Below are positions 1 to 12,536 of a DNA stretch of 64,000 nt, piece by piece. Source of the stretch: Tribonema minus. Lineage: Eukaryota; Sar; Xanthophyceae; Tribonematales; Tribonemataceae. The position numbers and the translations under genes were made by a program. Under the pieces are notes generated by a model. That model was not told the DNA's origin. It saw only the letters and a program-made list of their open reading frames with translations, and did not search any database. Location of the stretch: assembly GCA_017506865.1 (NCBI GenBank), contig JAFCMP010000079.1, positions 310,001-374,000 on the forward strand. Direction: 5' to 3'. The first letter of the stretch is position 1. Each line of letters starts with the position of its first letter.

Positions 1-2
1 AT

Positions 3-92
3 GACGAGCTTGGAGGGGACCGGGAGGCAGCGGAACTGGTCGAGGAGGACCTGTCGCGCATGACGCACCACGGAAGGAAAAGAAGCATTTAA
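3..92 (+). CDS. possible terminal exon of a gene entering from the left
   Basis: From base 3 a frame stays open for 29 codons to a TAA at 90-92. It reads as a charged, helix-like tail (DELGGDREAAELVEEDLSRM, ending HHGRKRSI). Codon use is GC-rich like the real genes here, and the stretch ends sharply at the stop. No start or acceptor can be seen because the window begins here, and I recognise no family. It may be chance. Confidence 0.2.
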   Translation, partial: DELGGDREAAELVEEDLSRMTHHGRKRSI

Positions 93-743
93 ATGGGTCG
101 GTTGAGAGGGGGCTGAGGCAGGCGCGCATGCCAGCAACGGTACAGCTGGCTGACCACGAGTACTGACTAGGGTTAGCGATTGAACTTACCCCTGAACCTC
201 GTCATGCGTTCGGGTTTACAGTAGGTCTCTGCACAAGCAGGTCTATGCATGTCAATGAGGTGATGTGCAGGCCTGTCTCAGGTGATGTTGAAATTATGAG
301 TCGAAGTGCACGAAGGCATGCACTTCAAAGTACTGCACCAAGCGCGTGCAAGCGCAGTTACTGGGTTGACGTTAACATCAAACCCTGCTTTACTAAGCTA
401 CTTAAAATGTATTGAGTGCGCTAGATCACAGTAGACAACGCCTTAGTATCAGACACGCAGGAACCGAAAGCATTGAGGACCTGATGACATTAACTTATTT
501 CTCCGCATTACAAGTGCCTGGTACATACTTCAACGATGTTTGTCCTGCCACGGCAACTTCAGAAGCATACCTACCCTGCAATACCGTGCCTTGACCATCA
601 GCGCGGCTGCTATCATGGCATATTTTCAAATTGAATCTTCAACATGAAACTTCAATATCACATGCAAAGTACTGGTGGATATACAGTTGTGAATGTGTGC
701 ATTGGATGTAGCAGCAATGTCACGGTGATGGCATCGCAATCAC
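93..743. other. no gene recognised
   Basis: No convincing exon on either strand. The P-loop gene that ends at 744 in this model probably continues here on the minus strand, but I could not find its next exon. A short inverted repeat (GAAGTGCA...TGCACTTC, about 303-331) and CTTCAA-type words near 637-652 are present. Confidence 0.4.
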
Positions 744-3159
744 CTCAAATATGCAGTTGACCTCGTCCGTCGACAGCAAGGGGTCTGTCAGGTCCGCCAG
801 CAGCACCGCTTGCTCCTGCTTGCAACGCGAATCCAGCATGACGCACACGTGAGACATTCGTGCAGAAGCTACAATAGCGGCAGCGGTGTGAACCAGCGGA
901 GCACAGTACAGGGACATGGCAGGCGGAATGGCTTGCGATGAACAGATTGGCATCATACCCAACGACATACAGTTGGGTGACGCTTTGAGTTCAGTGCAGC
1001 CGCCCTGGTACACCCATGTATGCAGTGCCGCAGGACTGCCACTAACGCGTGGTAGTCTTAGGCACACTGTATGTAGGCATGCCAGAGGTATGCATGTCAA
1101 GCACTCAAAGGCCAGTACCACATGCCGCGGCGCAGTGCAGGCACGCAAACAATACATCGGTACGGCAGGCTGTGCAGCGACGCCCCCTTGCGACCACCGC
1201 CGCTATGTACGTGGCCAATGACTGCAGCAGCGGCGGCCACGGTTATTGGTGGAAGGTACTTGCGGCTAACCATCCCTTGTCACCAAGAGCTCTACGATCC
1301 TTTGATTCGTTTTCATGTACACAGCGGTACCGAGCACTGACCTCGATGACCAGCGCCGGCAGGCCCTGGTACTCCCCCGCGTAGCTCGCGCGGTTGCGCT
1401 CCGACTGCCAGACGACGCTGTCCAGCAGCGCCAGCCGCGCGCTGAGCCACGCTGCCTGCGCCTCATCCACCCCTGAGCACTGCCGCAGCGCCTCCTCCTT
1501 AAAGTCCTCATACTCCGGCTTGGCGTCCGCGCGCTGGCACCGCCGCAGCAGCTCCGTGAGCGCGTGCGTGCAGCGCGGCGCCGCCGCCGCCGCGCCGCCG
1601 CCGCCGCCGCCGTCGCCGAGGCGCAGCAGCGCGCGCACGTGCCCCGCCGACAGCGCGCGCCAGTCAAAGAGCAGCGGGAACACGCGCGCGCGCTCGTCGC
1701 GCGCGTACGCCCTCACGCGCTGCCAGTACGCCTCCGGCGAGACGAGCACTGCCACGCGCTCCACGGCGAGGCCGCCCGTGAGCGGCGCCGCGCGCGCGTC
1801 GGGGCGCGCGAGCCCCGCCAGCGCGCACGCCGCGCCGCTGCCGCCGCCGCGGTGCAGCACGAGCGCCGCCATCGGCGCCGGCAGCGCCGCCACGTGCGCG
1901 CACGGCAGCAGGCACGCCTCGGCGACGGCGCCGGTGGCGTGTGCCGCGCCGGACCCGCGCGCGCCCACGACGACCATGAGGAAGGGGTCGTGCGTGTTGA
2001 GGTACAGGGCGTCGGCGGCGCCGCCGCTGCTGCCGCCCAGTGTGCCAAGCAGTCCCCAGCGCAACGGCGCGGCGCCGTGCTCCAGCAGCAGCCGCTGCGT
2101 GAACAGCGGCGCGTGCCGCGCGGGGCCGCCGGGGCGCTGCTGCTGCTGCTGCGGCGACAGCGCGCGCGGGGACGTGAGAGCGTCCAGGATGGGTGCGCTA
2201 GGGTGGTGGCCCCAGACAGGGGTGAGGTGCGTAGCGCGCGACTCTTCATTGATGCTGTCATCTGTGTCCTGGAAGTGATCGATGTCCGTGGCGGGGGAAG
2301 GGTGCTGCTGCTGCTGCCGCAGCAGCGGCGGCGGCGGTTGCAGCGGCGGTGGCGGCGGCGCAGGCGGCTGCTGCTGCTGCATCTGTAGCTGCTGCTGCTG
2401 CTGCTGCTGCATGTCCAGTGCCTGCTGCCGCTGTAATTGCTGCTGCTGCTGCTGCTGCTGCTGATCCAGTGCCTGCTGTCGCTGCAATTGCTGCTGCAGC
2501 TCCAGCATACGGCTGGCCAGTGCGGGCACAGAATCCGCACTGACGGCGTCCGCAGGCACAAACAGCTGCATGGGCTCTGGCAGCGGCGCCGCCGCTGCTG
2601 CGCCCGCTGCTGTTAAGCCCGTTGTTCTAGACTCAAATGCGGGCTTGCCATCACGATGGGCAGCTATCACGCTGTCATAGCTTTTGTGGATGCAGCGCAT
2701 GAGGCCACTGGTGCCAGTCCTGCGCAGCATGGGCTGCGAGTCTATGAAGCTCTTGAGGGAGTCGCAGCCGAACAGCTGGCACTCGCTGTTGTTGAGCTTC
2801 CTGTCCGCGATCGTGACCAGGCTCGGCAGCTTTGACAGTAGGACACCTGCTGGTCCCGCATCCAGCGCCTGCACGTGAATGTAAGAGTTGAGAGCGGTGC
2901 CTGAGCTGCATGCTGTACTGCACGCATGCACATCGAGCTGATGCAGTAGATGCAGTCCGAGGCATGGCAGCGCGGTGCTCATTTGAATCAACTGAGGCCT
3001 CGCTGCACCTTGATGCATTTTGAGCTCCCATTTGGAGGCACGACTTACCACTTGACGCAGCTTGGTAGCAAACTGATGTTGCAAGCTGCCACCATCAGCA
3101 ATCACGCTCGGCTGAGGGACGACCATGGCTGGAAGGCCAGCACGCCACGGGCGCTTCAC
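744..3159 (-). CDS. P-loop NTPase-like protein with a degenerate Walker A motif (incomplete at the 3' end)
   Basis: The main exon is 3159 to 1342, with donor gag|gtcagt in phase 0. A second exon ends at 744 (donor gag|gtgatt) and encodes QEQAVLLADLTDPLLSTDEV. The core LYLNTHDPFLMVVVGARGSG, followed later by VAVLVSPEAYWQRVRAY, FPLLFDWRALSAGHVRALLR and a LxDLTDPLL strand, matches a P-loop family I know mainly from fungi, in which this first block is the ATP-binding loop. Here the loop reads GARGSGAAH, so the Lys and Ser/Thr of GxxxxGK[ST] are both Ala. Residues upstream of the core include poly-Gln/Pro-rich linkers encoded by CTG/CAG runs (about 2300-2500). The N-terminal part (3159 to about 2880) may include intron, so the start is uncertain. 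Later exons probably lie left of 744 or outside the window. Function is unknown. It is divergent from TTLL9, with about 130 bp between starts. Confidence 0.55.
1205..1322 (-). repeat. dispersed intronic repeat, copy 1 (reverse)
   Basis: About 118 bp that matches, in reverse orientation, the sequences at 38957-39085 and 51150-51280, and in the same orientation 53222-53325. Shared blocks include GATCGTAGAGCT, GGTGACAAGG and a CGCCGCTGCTGC stretch (minus-strand reading). It begins about 20 nt after the donor of the P-loop gene's main exon, so it lies in that intron. No tRNA-like promoter boxes or coding capacity are visible. Confidence 0.7.
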
Positions 3160-3292
3160 GCCAGGACTGCCTTAGTGACAGGAATCCATGCGTATATGTA
3201 CTTGAATCCCTATCGCGTGTCCATTTTGCAACAAGCTCCGGTGATCCCTCAAACAAGGAGGAACACATGCAACTTCAACTGGAACTTTACAG

Positions 3293-6200
3293 TTGGAGAT
3301 CCTCGAAAGGTGTTGCCTATATCACGCAATCATGCATTCAGCATCGGCGAATGCGAGCACGAAAAAGCAGCTACGGCACCAGCAGCTGAAGCAGCAGCAA
3401 CCGCAGCAGGTGCATCATCAGCAGCAAGTGCAACAAGATCACCAGCCGAAGGCCGCGCCTCACGTGGTCACGTTTCGCTGCACTGCGCAAAACCTGGTGT
3501 CGGATGTGATGCGGAATAGGCCTGGCTGGCAAGAGACTGAGGACGAAATCGACTGGGACATCCACTGGGCAGATGTGGGCTGGTGAGTTTCAGTGTCATC
3601 CTGCGTTGCGCGTTGAGCTGCCGAAACTTAGATGCTCACGGGCCTAGGCCATGAGGCGCGATATGCTACCGCGCCTGCCAGCAGCTGCGCTCGCGTCGGA
3701 TCTCCTGCCACATCAGCAGATGTGTGCCGCAATTGTGCTGCTGCGTGGTCAAAGCGGCAGTCACGCGTGTCCTGTCCTCACGCACCGCGCACACATGCGC
3801 TGCACCGCGCACCAGGCACCGAGGCACACTGCCAACACTGATAGTCATTGCGCAAATGCCGGCACTGCTCACCGCAGGGTTCGAGACATGTACGATCAGG
3901 TGCAGCTGGACGATGTGCAGCGGCTCAGCCATTTCAAGGTACAACGAGGTGAAACTGTTTTACTGAAATACTGCAGCCACTGCCGCACGAAGTGGCACTG
4001 TTGCTTGAGCATGGTCGGGGAAACGTCTGCACAGTTGAACCAAGCTTGAAACGGCCATACTGTGGTTTTGCTGAGGACGCTCAACAGTTGAGGAAGCTCG
4101 AGCTTTGCCGATGCACAGCTGTTGACCACTGTAGTCAACACAACACCACTGAAACATGCGGTGCGCCCAATTCTGTCTCTTTGAAGATCACAGTCGGGCT
4201 GGTGTCTGTGGTACAAAGCCATAGGCGACCTCGTAGCGGTGGAGCGGCGGGGCGCCGCAGGGGGGGGTGGGGAGGGGGGTGATCTAGGGGGAAGGGGGGG
4301 GGGGGGGGGGGTCAGAAGCCGGGGGGCTTGCCTTCAGTTCTGGAGAGATGTCTTAAAAGAGATGTTGCGCTGCCGACTGCTGGCACCCCCAAGCGTAGAC
4401 ATCCGTAGAGACGCAAGGATGCGCAGTTCCGTTTTTGAATAGCTGATGAAAGGTGTTGTTGCTCTATTGCAGCCGACATGTTACCAAGGTTTGTGTGTAC
4501 AAGCTGCGCAGCGCATTTGAAGTGTTGTTGAGGTCTTGGGTGTCTCCGCAAGCAGAATGCAATGCAGACGGTGCCAAGCACACCTTCCCGTGCCCTGCGT
4601 GCCGTATGAATCACGCCCTTTAGAACCACTACGAGCTCACACGCAAGGACCTCATGGTGAAGAACCTCAAGCGCATGCGGCGCCAGCTGCAGCGCAGCGG
4701 CAACGCCGAAGAGGCCGCGGCGTACAATTTCTGGTGAGTGCCATGTGTTGGGGACGCGCGTGCCTTCCTCCTCCCACCGTCACGCAGTGCTCCAATGTGC
4801 TGCGTCACCATAACTCGGATCGAAACTCTAGCGGCTTTAGGCTGACGTGTCGCGCATTACTTGCAAGTTGCATGACCCTAAGATCATGGGTAAAGGGCAA
4901 CGCGACTAAATTGACGGATGCCTCTGCATGTGGACACTTAAGTATCCCTAGAAGAGAGCGGGGGCGCTACATGCAGTGCGGGGAACACTGGGACGGTACG
5001 AGGGCCGTTGCGAGCGGCTCCCTTACTGTTGCTGCTACTGGGAAAAGGATGGTAGGCTAACGTGTCGAGCCGCACTTGCGTGACCCGGAGGTCATGGGTA
5101 GGCGGCAGCGCGACAAAACGGACGGATGCGTCTGCGTGTGGACAATTCAGTACTTCTAGAAGAGTCTGGGAGGCGCTACATGCAGTGCAGGGCACACTGG
5201 GATCGCACGAGAGCCGTTGCGAGTGGCCCCCTTACTGTTGCTGTTACGGGGAGGTGTGTGCAAAGTCGAGAACAAGCGGCTAAACACATGCTGGCGTTGT
5301 GTACGTGAGACTGCGGCCATGGCGTTATCTTGATCTCTAACGCTATGCGCATACCATTGCTGATGCTATGCGTCAACGGCGGAGGTGCCTGGATCAAGGC
5401 GGTTGCAATAGAGACGAGGCAGCTGGAACACATTAGAGAACTTCATTGCAATTCGAGTGCTGAGCGCACAAGTTGTTGCGCCATGTGATGCGGACTCTAT
5501 CATTTGATCTAATGAAGAGTGCTGGCATCGCCTCCTTTGCGCGCAGGACTGAAACCTTCATACTTCCCAATGAGTACAGCATGTTTATAGAGGAGTTCAG
5601 GCGGTGGCCAGACTCCATGTGGATCATGAAGCCCACTAACCGCGCGCAGGGGCGGGGCATATTCCTCTTCAACAAACTGAGCCAAATCAGCGATTGGAAG
5701 AAGGTGAGCACGATGGTAGAACAGGCTTTTCTGCACAATGCAAGTCTCGTTGTGCACCATGTGCATTTGCTGGAACATACACCCATGGATATTTACATCA
5801 ATACCAAGCGAGGCAGCCAGCGCGTGGAGCAATGCAAGAAATTGAGACCCTTTTTTCATGGCTCTAGCTGCATGATGCATGATTCAAAACATGTCGCTAT
5901 GTGTGTGCTGCAAGCCAGTACACCTGTACGTGTGCATAGGCCTCGCTGTTTGAGGGTGAAATGTGGTGTTTATAGCTGAAGCGGAAGGCCACGGCGGATG
6001 CTCAGCTCACCGCGGGCAGAGCTGTCTCACGTGCCCCACCCAATGAAGAGTGGGCATAGCGGCGAGGCTGCTGACGAAACCCTTCCTCCTGAACAGCGTG
6101 TAGATGGCAGGTTGGCAACACATGGAACAGAATGTGCACGCGCTCAGGCACTTTGTACGTCAGTCAGCTGTGAAAGCGAATTCCGCGGCCACATGCAGGG

Positions 6201-8244
6201 CCGCTGTCAAGGGTTTCGACATTCAACAGCCTAGGATTAGAAAAAAGCACACTGCACTCGCCCATGAGGATGCTCCGGCCGCTGATGGTACCCATGGAAA
6301 ACACCTGACCATGCGCCGCTCGCTGCACACGCCTTGCGCCCCCCCCCCCGCACCAGGATCACAACTGGAGGCCAGACCAGCCGCAGGCGGAGAGCTACAT
6401 TGCTCAGCGCTACATCATGAACCCCTGCACCGTAGGCGGCAAGAAGTTCGACTTGAGGTTGTACGTCCTCGTCACCAGCTTCAGCCCGCTGGCGGTGTGG
6501 CTGTATGGTGCGGGGTTCGCGCGCTTCAGCGGCCAGCGCTACACGCAGGAGCGCGGCAGCATGGGCAACGTCTACGTCCACCTCACCAACGTCGCCATTC
6601 AGAAGAAGGTGCGCGCGCGTGCTTTTGGGATGTGCGGGGGTATATGCTTTGGAGTGTGTATATGGTGTAGTGTGTAAGTATGTGCAACGTCTACGTCCAC
6701 CTTACCAACGTCGCCATTCAGAAGAAGGTGCGGATGCTTGCTTTTGGGGTGTGTGGGGCGTATGCTGAGTATGTGATGTAGCGTGAGTATGCAGATACTG
6801 ACATACGCGTTGGCTCAGCTGAGGGCGCTCGCGCAGGCGCTCATGCAGCATGGGGCAACGCATGCACGCCTTTGTTGCGTTTGTGACACAGTGCAGTCAC
6901 GTGATCACGAGGTAGCGTACTTGTGTGCGCATTCAGCATGCGTCCGTCGCGCCAGTGTCACAAACCTAACCCTGTGTCACATATACCTAACCCTGGCGTC
7001 AACCCTCAACCCTTAACCTAACCGTGAGTGGAGCAATGGCATTGCCGCCACCGATTTGATGCGCGTCCTGCATGTAATTGGTGACACCCTGGAGGCTACG
7101 AATGCAACATGAGCTGTGCATTCGGGCAGCAGATGCAGCGATGTGTCGACCCGGCAGTCAGCCTCATGGTCATCACCATGCGGCATGGCTGCAGCGCACG
7201 AGCCATTTCCTGTTGCCCCCCTTCAGAGCCTCGTATACTTCAAGCACACTTTTGAAGCGCTTGAAGACTCACCGCAGCGCGTGCGCGTGTGCGCTGTCGC
7301 ACGGCACGCAGGCGGAGGGCTACGACCGCGGCGTCGGCTGCAAGCTCGCACTGCACGCGCTCAAGCTGCTGCTCACGGCGCGGCACGGCGCCGCCGCCGT
7401 TGACGAGCTCTTCCACGACATGGAGTGCCTCGTCGTGCGCGCGCTGCTGAGCGTGCAGGCGGCCATCGTGCAGGACCGCCACTGCTTCGAGCTGTATGGG
7501 CTGGATGTGGTGGTCGACGACGCGCTGAAGCCGTGGCTCATAGAGGCCAACGCGTCGCCGAGCCTGAGCGCGGAGCACGCGACGGACGCGGCGCTCAAGC
7601 GCCAGCTCGTCTCCGACGCGCTCGACGTCGTGGACATGGAGGTGCGCGCGCGCGCGCGCGTAGGTTGAGCGCTGCAGCGGCACTTATTATTGTCATCGGG
7701 CTGCAGTGCCATCCATCACGTCGAGTTGAGAATCGTGCGGGCACCCACAGCTGTTCTGAAGTGGTGTGGACCGATCCAACGTGGAGGCATGCGTATGGGC
7801 GGTGGTAGGAGGTGTATGTATACAACTGGCTCACAATCATTGGCAGTTCATCTTCAGAGCCGTGTGTCGCCATTGCTGTCACAATTCTGCTTTCATGACG
7901 GAGTGGATGCTGAGGGTGGAAGTTCTGGATCGATGGCAGGCATGGGTATCGCCACAGTCACATGACCACGTCTCCTGTTATGAACGCCTTGTCCCTTCAT
8001 GCAGAACTGGATATGAGGAGCAGCCATTGTGTTGCGCTGTGCATCACGTTCAGATAGTGCACGCAAGCTCACCGCGCTTTGGGCTGTATGTATACATGTG
8101 CAGGGCGCGAGAGACGGTACAGAATTGGAGGTGGGCGGATTTCGACTCATCTGGGACAGCAATGGCCCTGTGGAGCAGCCTGTGGCAGGCTCGTTCAGAA
8201 CATGGCTGGGCTCTCAGCATGTGGCAAAGGCTCATTCTCGATAA
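3293..8244 (+). CDS. TTLL9: tubulin polyglutamylase TTLL9 homologue
   Basis: Seven exons join in phase: 3293-3582, 3878-3938, 4624-4733, 5547-5703, 6357-6608, 7312-7641 and 8104-8244, giving 446 aa (human TTLL9 is of similar length). TTL-domain landmarks appear in order: [107 protein letters not shown], and a C-terminal [13 protein letters not shown] block typical of TTLL9. The ATP-grasp residues (K in IMKP, the R in KFDLR, the E/N in LIEANASPS) are present, so it looks active. The family adds glutamate chains to axonemal tubulin, which implies a flagellated life stage. The N-terminus is Gln-rich and its start is the least certain point. Introns 3 and 5 carry tandem duplications, and a truncated exon-5 tail copy follows exon 5. 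Confidence 0.9.
4293..4311 (+). other. poly-G run in TTLL9 intron 2
   Basis: About 19 consecutive G, preceded by other G-rich blocks from 4260. It is on the sense strand, whereas most other tracts in the introns of this window are poly-C on the sense strand. It could form a G-quadruplex. Confidence 0.7.
4841..5271 (+). repeat. tandem duplication, about 215-bp unit, in TTLL9 intron 3
   Basis: Two diverged copies, 4841-5055 and 5056-about 5271. Shared blocks include GGACGGATGC/GACGGATGC, GCGCTACATGCAGTGC and GCCGTTGCGAG. Neither copy has coding similarity to TTLL9. Confidence 0.8.
6565..6789 (+). repeat. truncated tail copy of TTLL9 exon 5 (119-bp tandem unit)
   Basis: The last 44 bases of exon 5 (GCAACGTCTACGTCCACC... 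encoding [14 protein letters not shown]), its donor and the first part of the intron (6565-6683) are repeated at 6684-about 6789. Exonic bases are nearly identical (one silent CTC/CTT change seen) while the intronic bases have drifted. The copy keeps a donor (aag|gtgcgg) but has no acceptor. Confidence 0.85.
6964..7024 (+). repeat. telomere-like CCTAACCC tract in TTLL9 intron 5
   Basis: Degenerate CCTAACCCT units (five or so) on the sense strand, about 290 bp before the 7311 acceptor. Confidence 0.7.
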
Positions 8245-8578
8245 TGCACTGTTTGGTATCATATGGCGCGTGTTGTTGTGTTGTTATGAGTGTTCATCGT
8301 GAGTGCAGTTTTGCGTCACTCGCGCCACCCATGTACTGTCCGGTAACTCAGCCAGGTGCTTGCCATGACCCATGTAAATTGCACCCCATAGTTTTGCCAG
8401 GGCTCATTCGTTGCTTCTGATACTGTCACGTGCACGTTGTGTCTGCATGCGCCCCATACTGCCCCCCGGGAGCAAGTGACTCGTTGACCTCCGACAAAAT
8501 TCTCGACCTTCCCAGTATACGTAGACGCCATCTACCGCGTTCCCGGCGATGCGCTGTTGAGCGGAGGCCGACAACGCT
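8245..8578. other. intergenic, TTLL9 to transporter
   Basis: About 330 bp between two same-strand genes. I see no coding signal. It must hold the 3' end of TTLL9 and the start region of the transporter, whose first ATG is itself uncertain. Confidence 0.5.
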
Positions 8579-11500
8579 GTGGCGCGTGGCGGCGACACAC
8601 GCATGTGCTCTGGGGGGCACGTCCGGAGCGTCCTACCGCAGCACACAGAAAATAACCCCTCTGCCTCGAAGCACAGGGCAGTTCGGCTGCTGGGTTGGGA
8701 TGTGGCGCACCTCTCGCCAACCCAGCAGTTCGTGCTGATAGCGGGCCTCAGCATCTTCTTCAATCTCATATATGGCACCCTGCAGGAGTACCTGGTGGTG
8801 AATGTGTTCAAGCGGAGACTTGGGCTGTTTATGTCCCTGTTGCAAACGCTGTCTTTCTCAGCGTTGGCGCACCTTCAGGCAAGTACGCGATGAGCCCTGC
8901 CATGTGCTGAGGATGCGCTAGTTTCAGTGCAGCATGATGCTTGAAATGGTGTTGTGCGATGCGCTGCGTGTTATGGTTTTACCAGCCGTTCTCAATTTGC
9001 TTCGCCCGGTGAGGCTCCCAGACAAGGGTGCCTGACGCTTGTGCTGTTCATGCAACCCGTATGGTTTTAACACTCGTCGTCTGTTTTCTGGTCTTCTGCG
9101 CAGAGGTTACATTTAGGGGAGGCGCACGTGCGGCGAATACCGTTGCGATGGTACCTTCTGCTGGCGTTGGCGCAAAGCAGCTCGATGGCACTGGGCAACG
9201 TAGGCATGATGTACCTGAACTACGCCGCAAAGGTGTTATTCAAGAGCACTAAGGTACGACTCTGAACTTATTCGCCTGACGCTGTTGCACCTGCCGCTGC
9301 AATCGCCTCTTTTCTACACAACAGCATTGACACACTGGGTCATCATTGACGTTTCATCACAGAGCCCTCATAGCTTGCGAATGCTGCCATGGTTCTGTAT
9401 TCCAAGCTGTGCGGCTTTGCTGGCTGCTGCGCCGCTGAATCACCAGGTGCCATTCTTTTAATTGACCCAGCTGCAATTGTTGACCGTGCCCTTCTCAGGC
9501 TGTGCCCATGATGCTATGGGGGTCCTTCTTCCTGGGGAAGCAGTACAGGAGGCGGGAGTTTTTGAGCGTGGCCATCATGGTCACAGGCCTTGTGGTGTTT
9601 TTGGAGGCAGACGCGTCGTCGCCGGCGGTGTTCAGCCTTGTGGGGGTGGTTTTGATGGTGGCGTGCGTGTTCATGGACTGCTGCTATTCTAACCTGGCGG
9701 AGCTGCTGCTGCGCCGCTACGATGCGACCTCAGAGGAGGTGAGAGGCCAAGCTCGTTGGAGGGTTTGTAACATGCTCATAATAGCGCGGCGCATAGCCAG
9801 CGGTGGTGTGACCAGCATGACCGACATCAACGCCTGATAGCTGCATGGCCTGGCGCGACTTCCTAGTGTGATACTATACTACGCTGAGAGAATGTCTGTG
9901 CAGCTACGCCATCTTCTAGCCTCTCATGTGGGCATGAAATGGCAGCCGCCGGCAGCAGTTTGCACTGCGCAGTGTCTCATGCACTGATAATGTTGCCGCG
10001 CGTGTTGAGTGTTGTAAACATTGATGGAATGTCAGCACGGGGGCCGATTTGATGTCTCCACCAGTTACTGGGTACAGGGTGCTAATGCCACGGGGACTGG
10101 CTCAAGACTCAGTAGCAGAAGCGGTTTTACAGCTGCAATGATGACATTCGTGTAGTAACAGAGTTCACTCTCAGCAAAGTGCAGCCTGTCTCACGCGGTT
10201 GGTGTACAACCGCCAGTGTTGAGCAGGCTTGCATTTGAAATGATGCACAAACCTGAGACCCACTGCCTGACCACAGCGCCCGCTTGTTGCATCTCGCGAC
10301 TCTTTGCAGTAGCAGTGTACACCGGCTTTTCTACATGAAGATGATGCAAGATGATGTTGAATACTCATCACTGCTCAGCCGACTCAGCTATTGAGGCCAT
10401 TTTCAAAAGTTGTGTTTCAAAGCAATTGGCAGCGGCGTCTCTGCTTTTGTTGACAGAGGTGCCGGTCAGCGGCGTAGATCTGACGACAACTCTTCTGATC
10501 AGCTTTGAGTAGCATAGCACAGCTGTTGTGATGGCCTGCCCTTCAGCTCTGACGATTATATGTCATGTGCAGAGCTTTGTTGGAGCCTTGGATTCCAGAC
10601 CAATAAGACCGGCAGTTGCAAATCGATCAGGCGCACAAGGCACCCCATGTTTCATCAGAGTCATGAAGTTTCGGTAATGAGTAGATGAGGGTCAGAATAT
10701 GGCGGTGCTGAGAGCTGGGTTGTGACAGTCTGCGCTTGGACTGCTTTCACTCATGGAGGCACCGTGACCTGTTGGCAGGCGTATGCCGTTGCCTTGGGTG
10801 TGGACGCTGCACAAGCGTCACTTATCCCTTGAAACTCGGTATATTGTCAGCAGGGCTCATGTCAGTCACCATTGCCCATTCAGGCCAATGTGATGTGAAA
10901 CACTGGACTGCAGCGCAGCGCGTCAGCCACCACGGGCTCGGCTGCACTCATCACCGGGTGCCGCCACTCCTCGACGCAGGCACAGCCCTGATGTGATCTT
11001 GCCCACGTGCACAGAGGCCACTCAATTCATATGCACTCATCCCTCATCGCACCACGCACCGCCCCGTGCCCACGCTCGCACACACACGCAGGTCATCTTT
11101 TACACGTACATGGGCGGGGCCATGTACCAGGCCAGCAGCGCGCTGGTGAGCGGCGAGCTCGCGGCCGGCGTGCGCTTTGTCGCGGAGGGGGGGTGGCACA
11201 GCCTGCCGGTGGTGCTCGCGTACACGACGGCGGGGTACCTGGGGGCGTCCTGCGCGACGGCGCTCACCAAGAACTACGGCGCGCTGTCGTCGACGCTCGC
11301 GAGCGCGACGCGCAAGGCGCTCAACCTCCTGTTCTCCTTCGCGCTGTTCCCGAAGCCCTTCACGGCGCTGCACCTCATGGGCGTGTCGCTGTTCATGTCG
11401 GGGCTGGTGTCGAAGACGGCGCTGCAGCAGCGCTCAGGTGGCGGCAGCGGCGGCGGCGCGGCGAGCGGCGGCGGCGCGCAGCAGTCCCTGGCGTGCGCGC

Positions 11501-11742
11501 CGGGCATGGAGCCATTGAAGCTGCGCTGCCTCGATTCGGAGGAGGAGGGGTACACTGCGCCGCCGAGCGCGTACTCCAGCCCCGGGGAGCAGTCGCCGCT
11601 GCACCCGCTGCTACCGCTGAGCCCCGTGGCGAGCGTGCTGGCGAACGTCGGCAGCTACCAACTGCTCAAGACGGCGGTGCCGTTTGTGCGGTTGCGTGCG
11701 GCGCACAAGGTCGTCGAGGTGGATCCTACAAGCCTTGTGTAG
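8579..11742 (+). CDS. SLC35B-type nucleotide-sugar / PAPS transporter
   Basis: Four exons join in phase 0: 8579-8878, 9104-9253, 9499-9738 and 11092-11742 (446 aa if the first ATG is right). Landmarks match SLC35B2/B3, the Golgi transporters of adenosine 3'-phosphate 5'-phosphosulfate: FFNLIYGTLQEYLVV in the first helix, MALGNVGMMYLNYAAKVLFK, AVPMMLWGSFFLGKQYRRRE, and SATRKALNLLFSFALFPKPF near the end, where the family has its T-x-RK loop. About ten hydrophobic segments are visible. The C-terminal cytoplasmic tail is Gly/Ser-rich. Intron 1 starts CAG|GCAAGT, a GC-AG intron, and the reading frame requires it. The last intron is about 1.35 kb and holds nothing I recognise. Substrate is inferred from family resemblance only. 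Confidence 0.85.
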
Positions 11743-12536
11743 TGCTCTGGCAGCGGGGCGGCCGTGCGGCCTGCTGCGGCAGCGCGCGGCGGCATGGTGG
11801 AGGCGCTGTACCTGCCGCAGACAGGGTCAGTTGTTGCACATAATCAGGCGTCTGCCGCAGAGGTGCCTTGGCGCTCTGCTTTTCCTTCGCTTGTGGCCCA
11901 TACAGTCATTGTTGCCCTAACAGTCAATGTGCATCCCCATCCCTTCCCTATTCCAGACCGTGTTATCTTGTGGTGTGTGTTCGTATGCTCTGTTTGAGTA
12001 GGTAGGTCCATCTGCATGCATGTCGGAGTTTCCTAAAGTTTGACGTTGTTGAGGTTGTTGAGAAAAAGCCGTTGTCAACGGAAAAGGTAAAGTTGAGGTT
12101 GATAGTGGACAGTTTTTAAAGAGCGCCTTGGACGTCAGTGCCGCCAACATGATGTTCCGAATAAGTGCTACCTGTACAACGCGAGCATGGAAGCCTTCGG
12201 CTCAGTGATTAGACAGTGCGTGCAAACTCAATGCGTGTTCTCTCGCTGATGACCCTTCACACGCATTCAGACGTTTTGATTGCTTCTGGCAATCACTAGC
12301 GAACAGGACGAAATTGCGCTATACAGCAGGTCACTGGCACTGCATCGAGCGCGGCGTGCACAGGCTATTCACGTCTGAGCCGACCAGCTTAACTTCTTGG
12401 CGAGAGCCTCCGTGCGTCTGCGTGCGTCTGCCGCTATTTTTTCTGCGAAACACGGAACGATATCACCGCGATGGCGCTGGCGCTGCTCTAGCTAGCTGCT
12501 ACAGATATTGAGGAGTGAATAGCGACGTGCCAAGCC
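11743..12536. other. intergenic, nothing recognised
   Basis: About 790 bp between two same-strand genes. It holds the 3' region of the transporter and the upstream region of the kinase. No coding exon, RNA gene or repeat family stands out. Confidence 0.5.

Noticed and set aside
1394-2388. Plus-strand open frames of 270-290 codons
   Set aside because: Antisense to the P-loop gene; Arg/Ala low complexity.
6684-6735. A real extra TTLL9 exon encoding a second [14 protein letters not shown]
   Set aside because: It has a donor but no acceptor, and inclusion would duplicate a conserved ATP-grasp strand; treated as a truncated copy.
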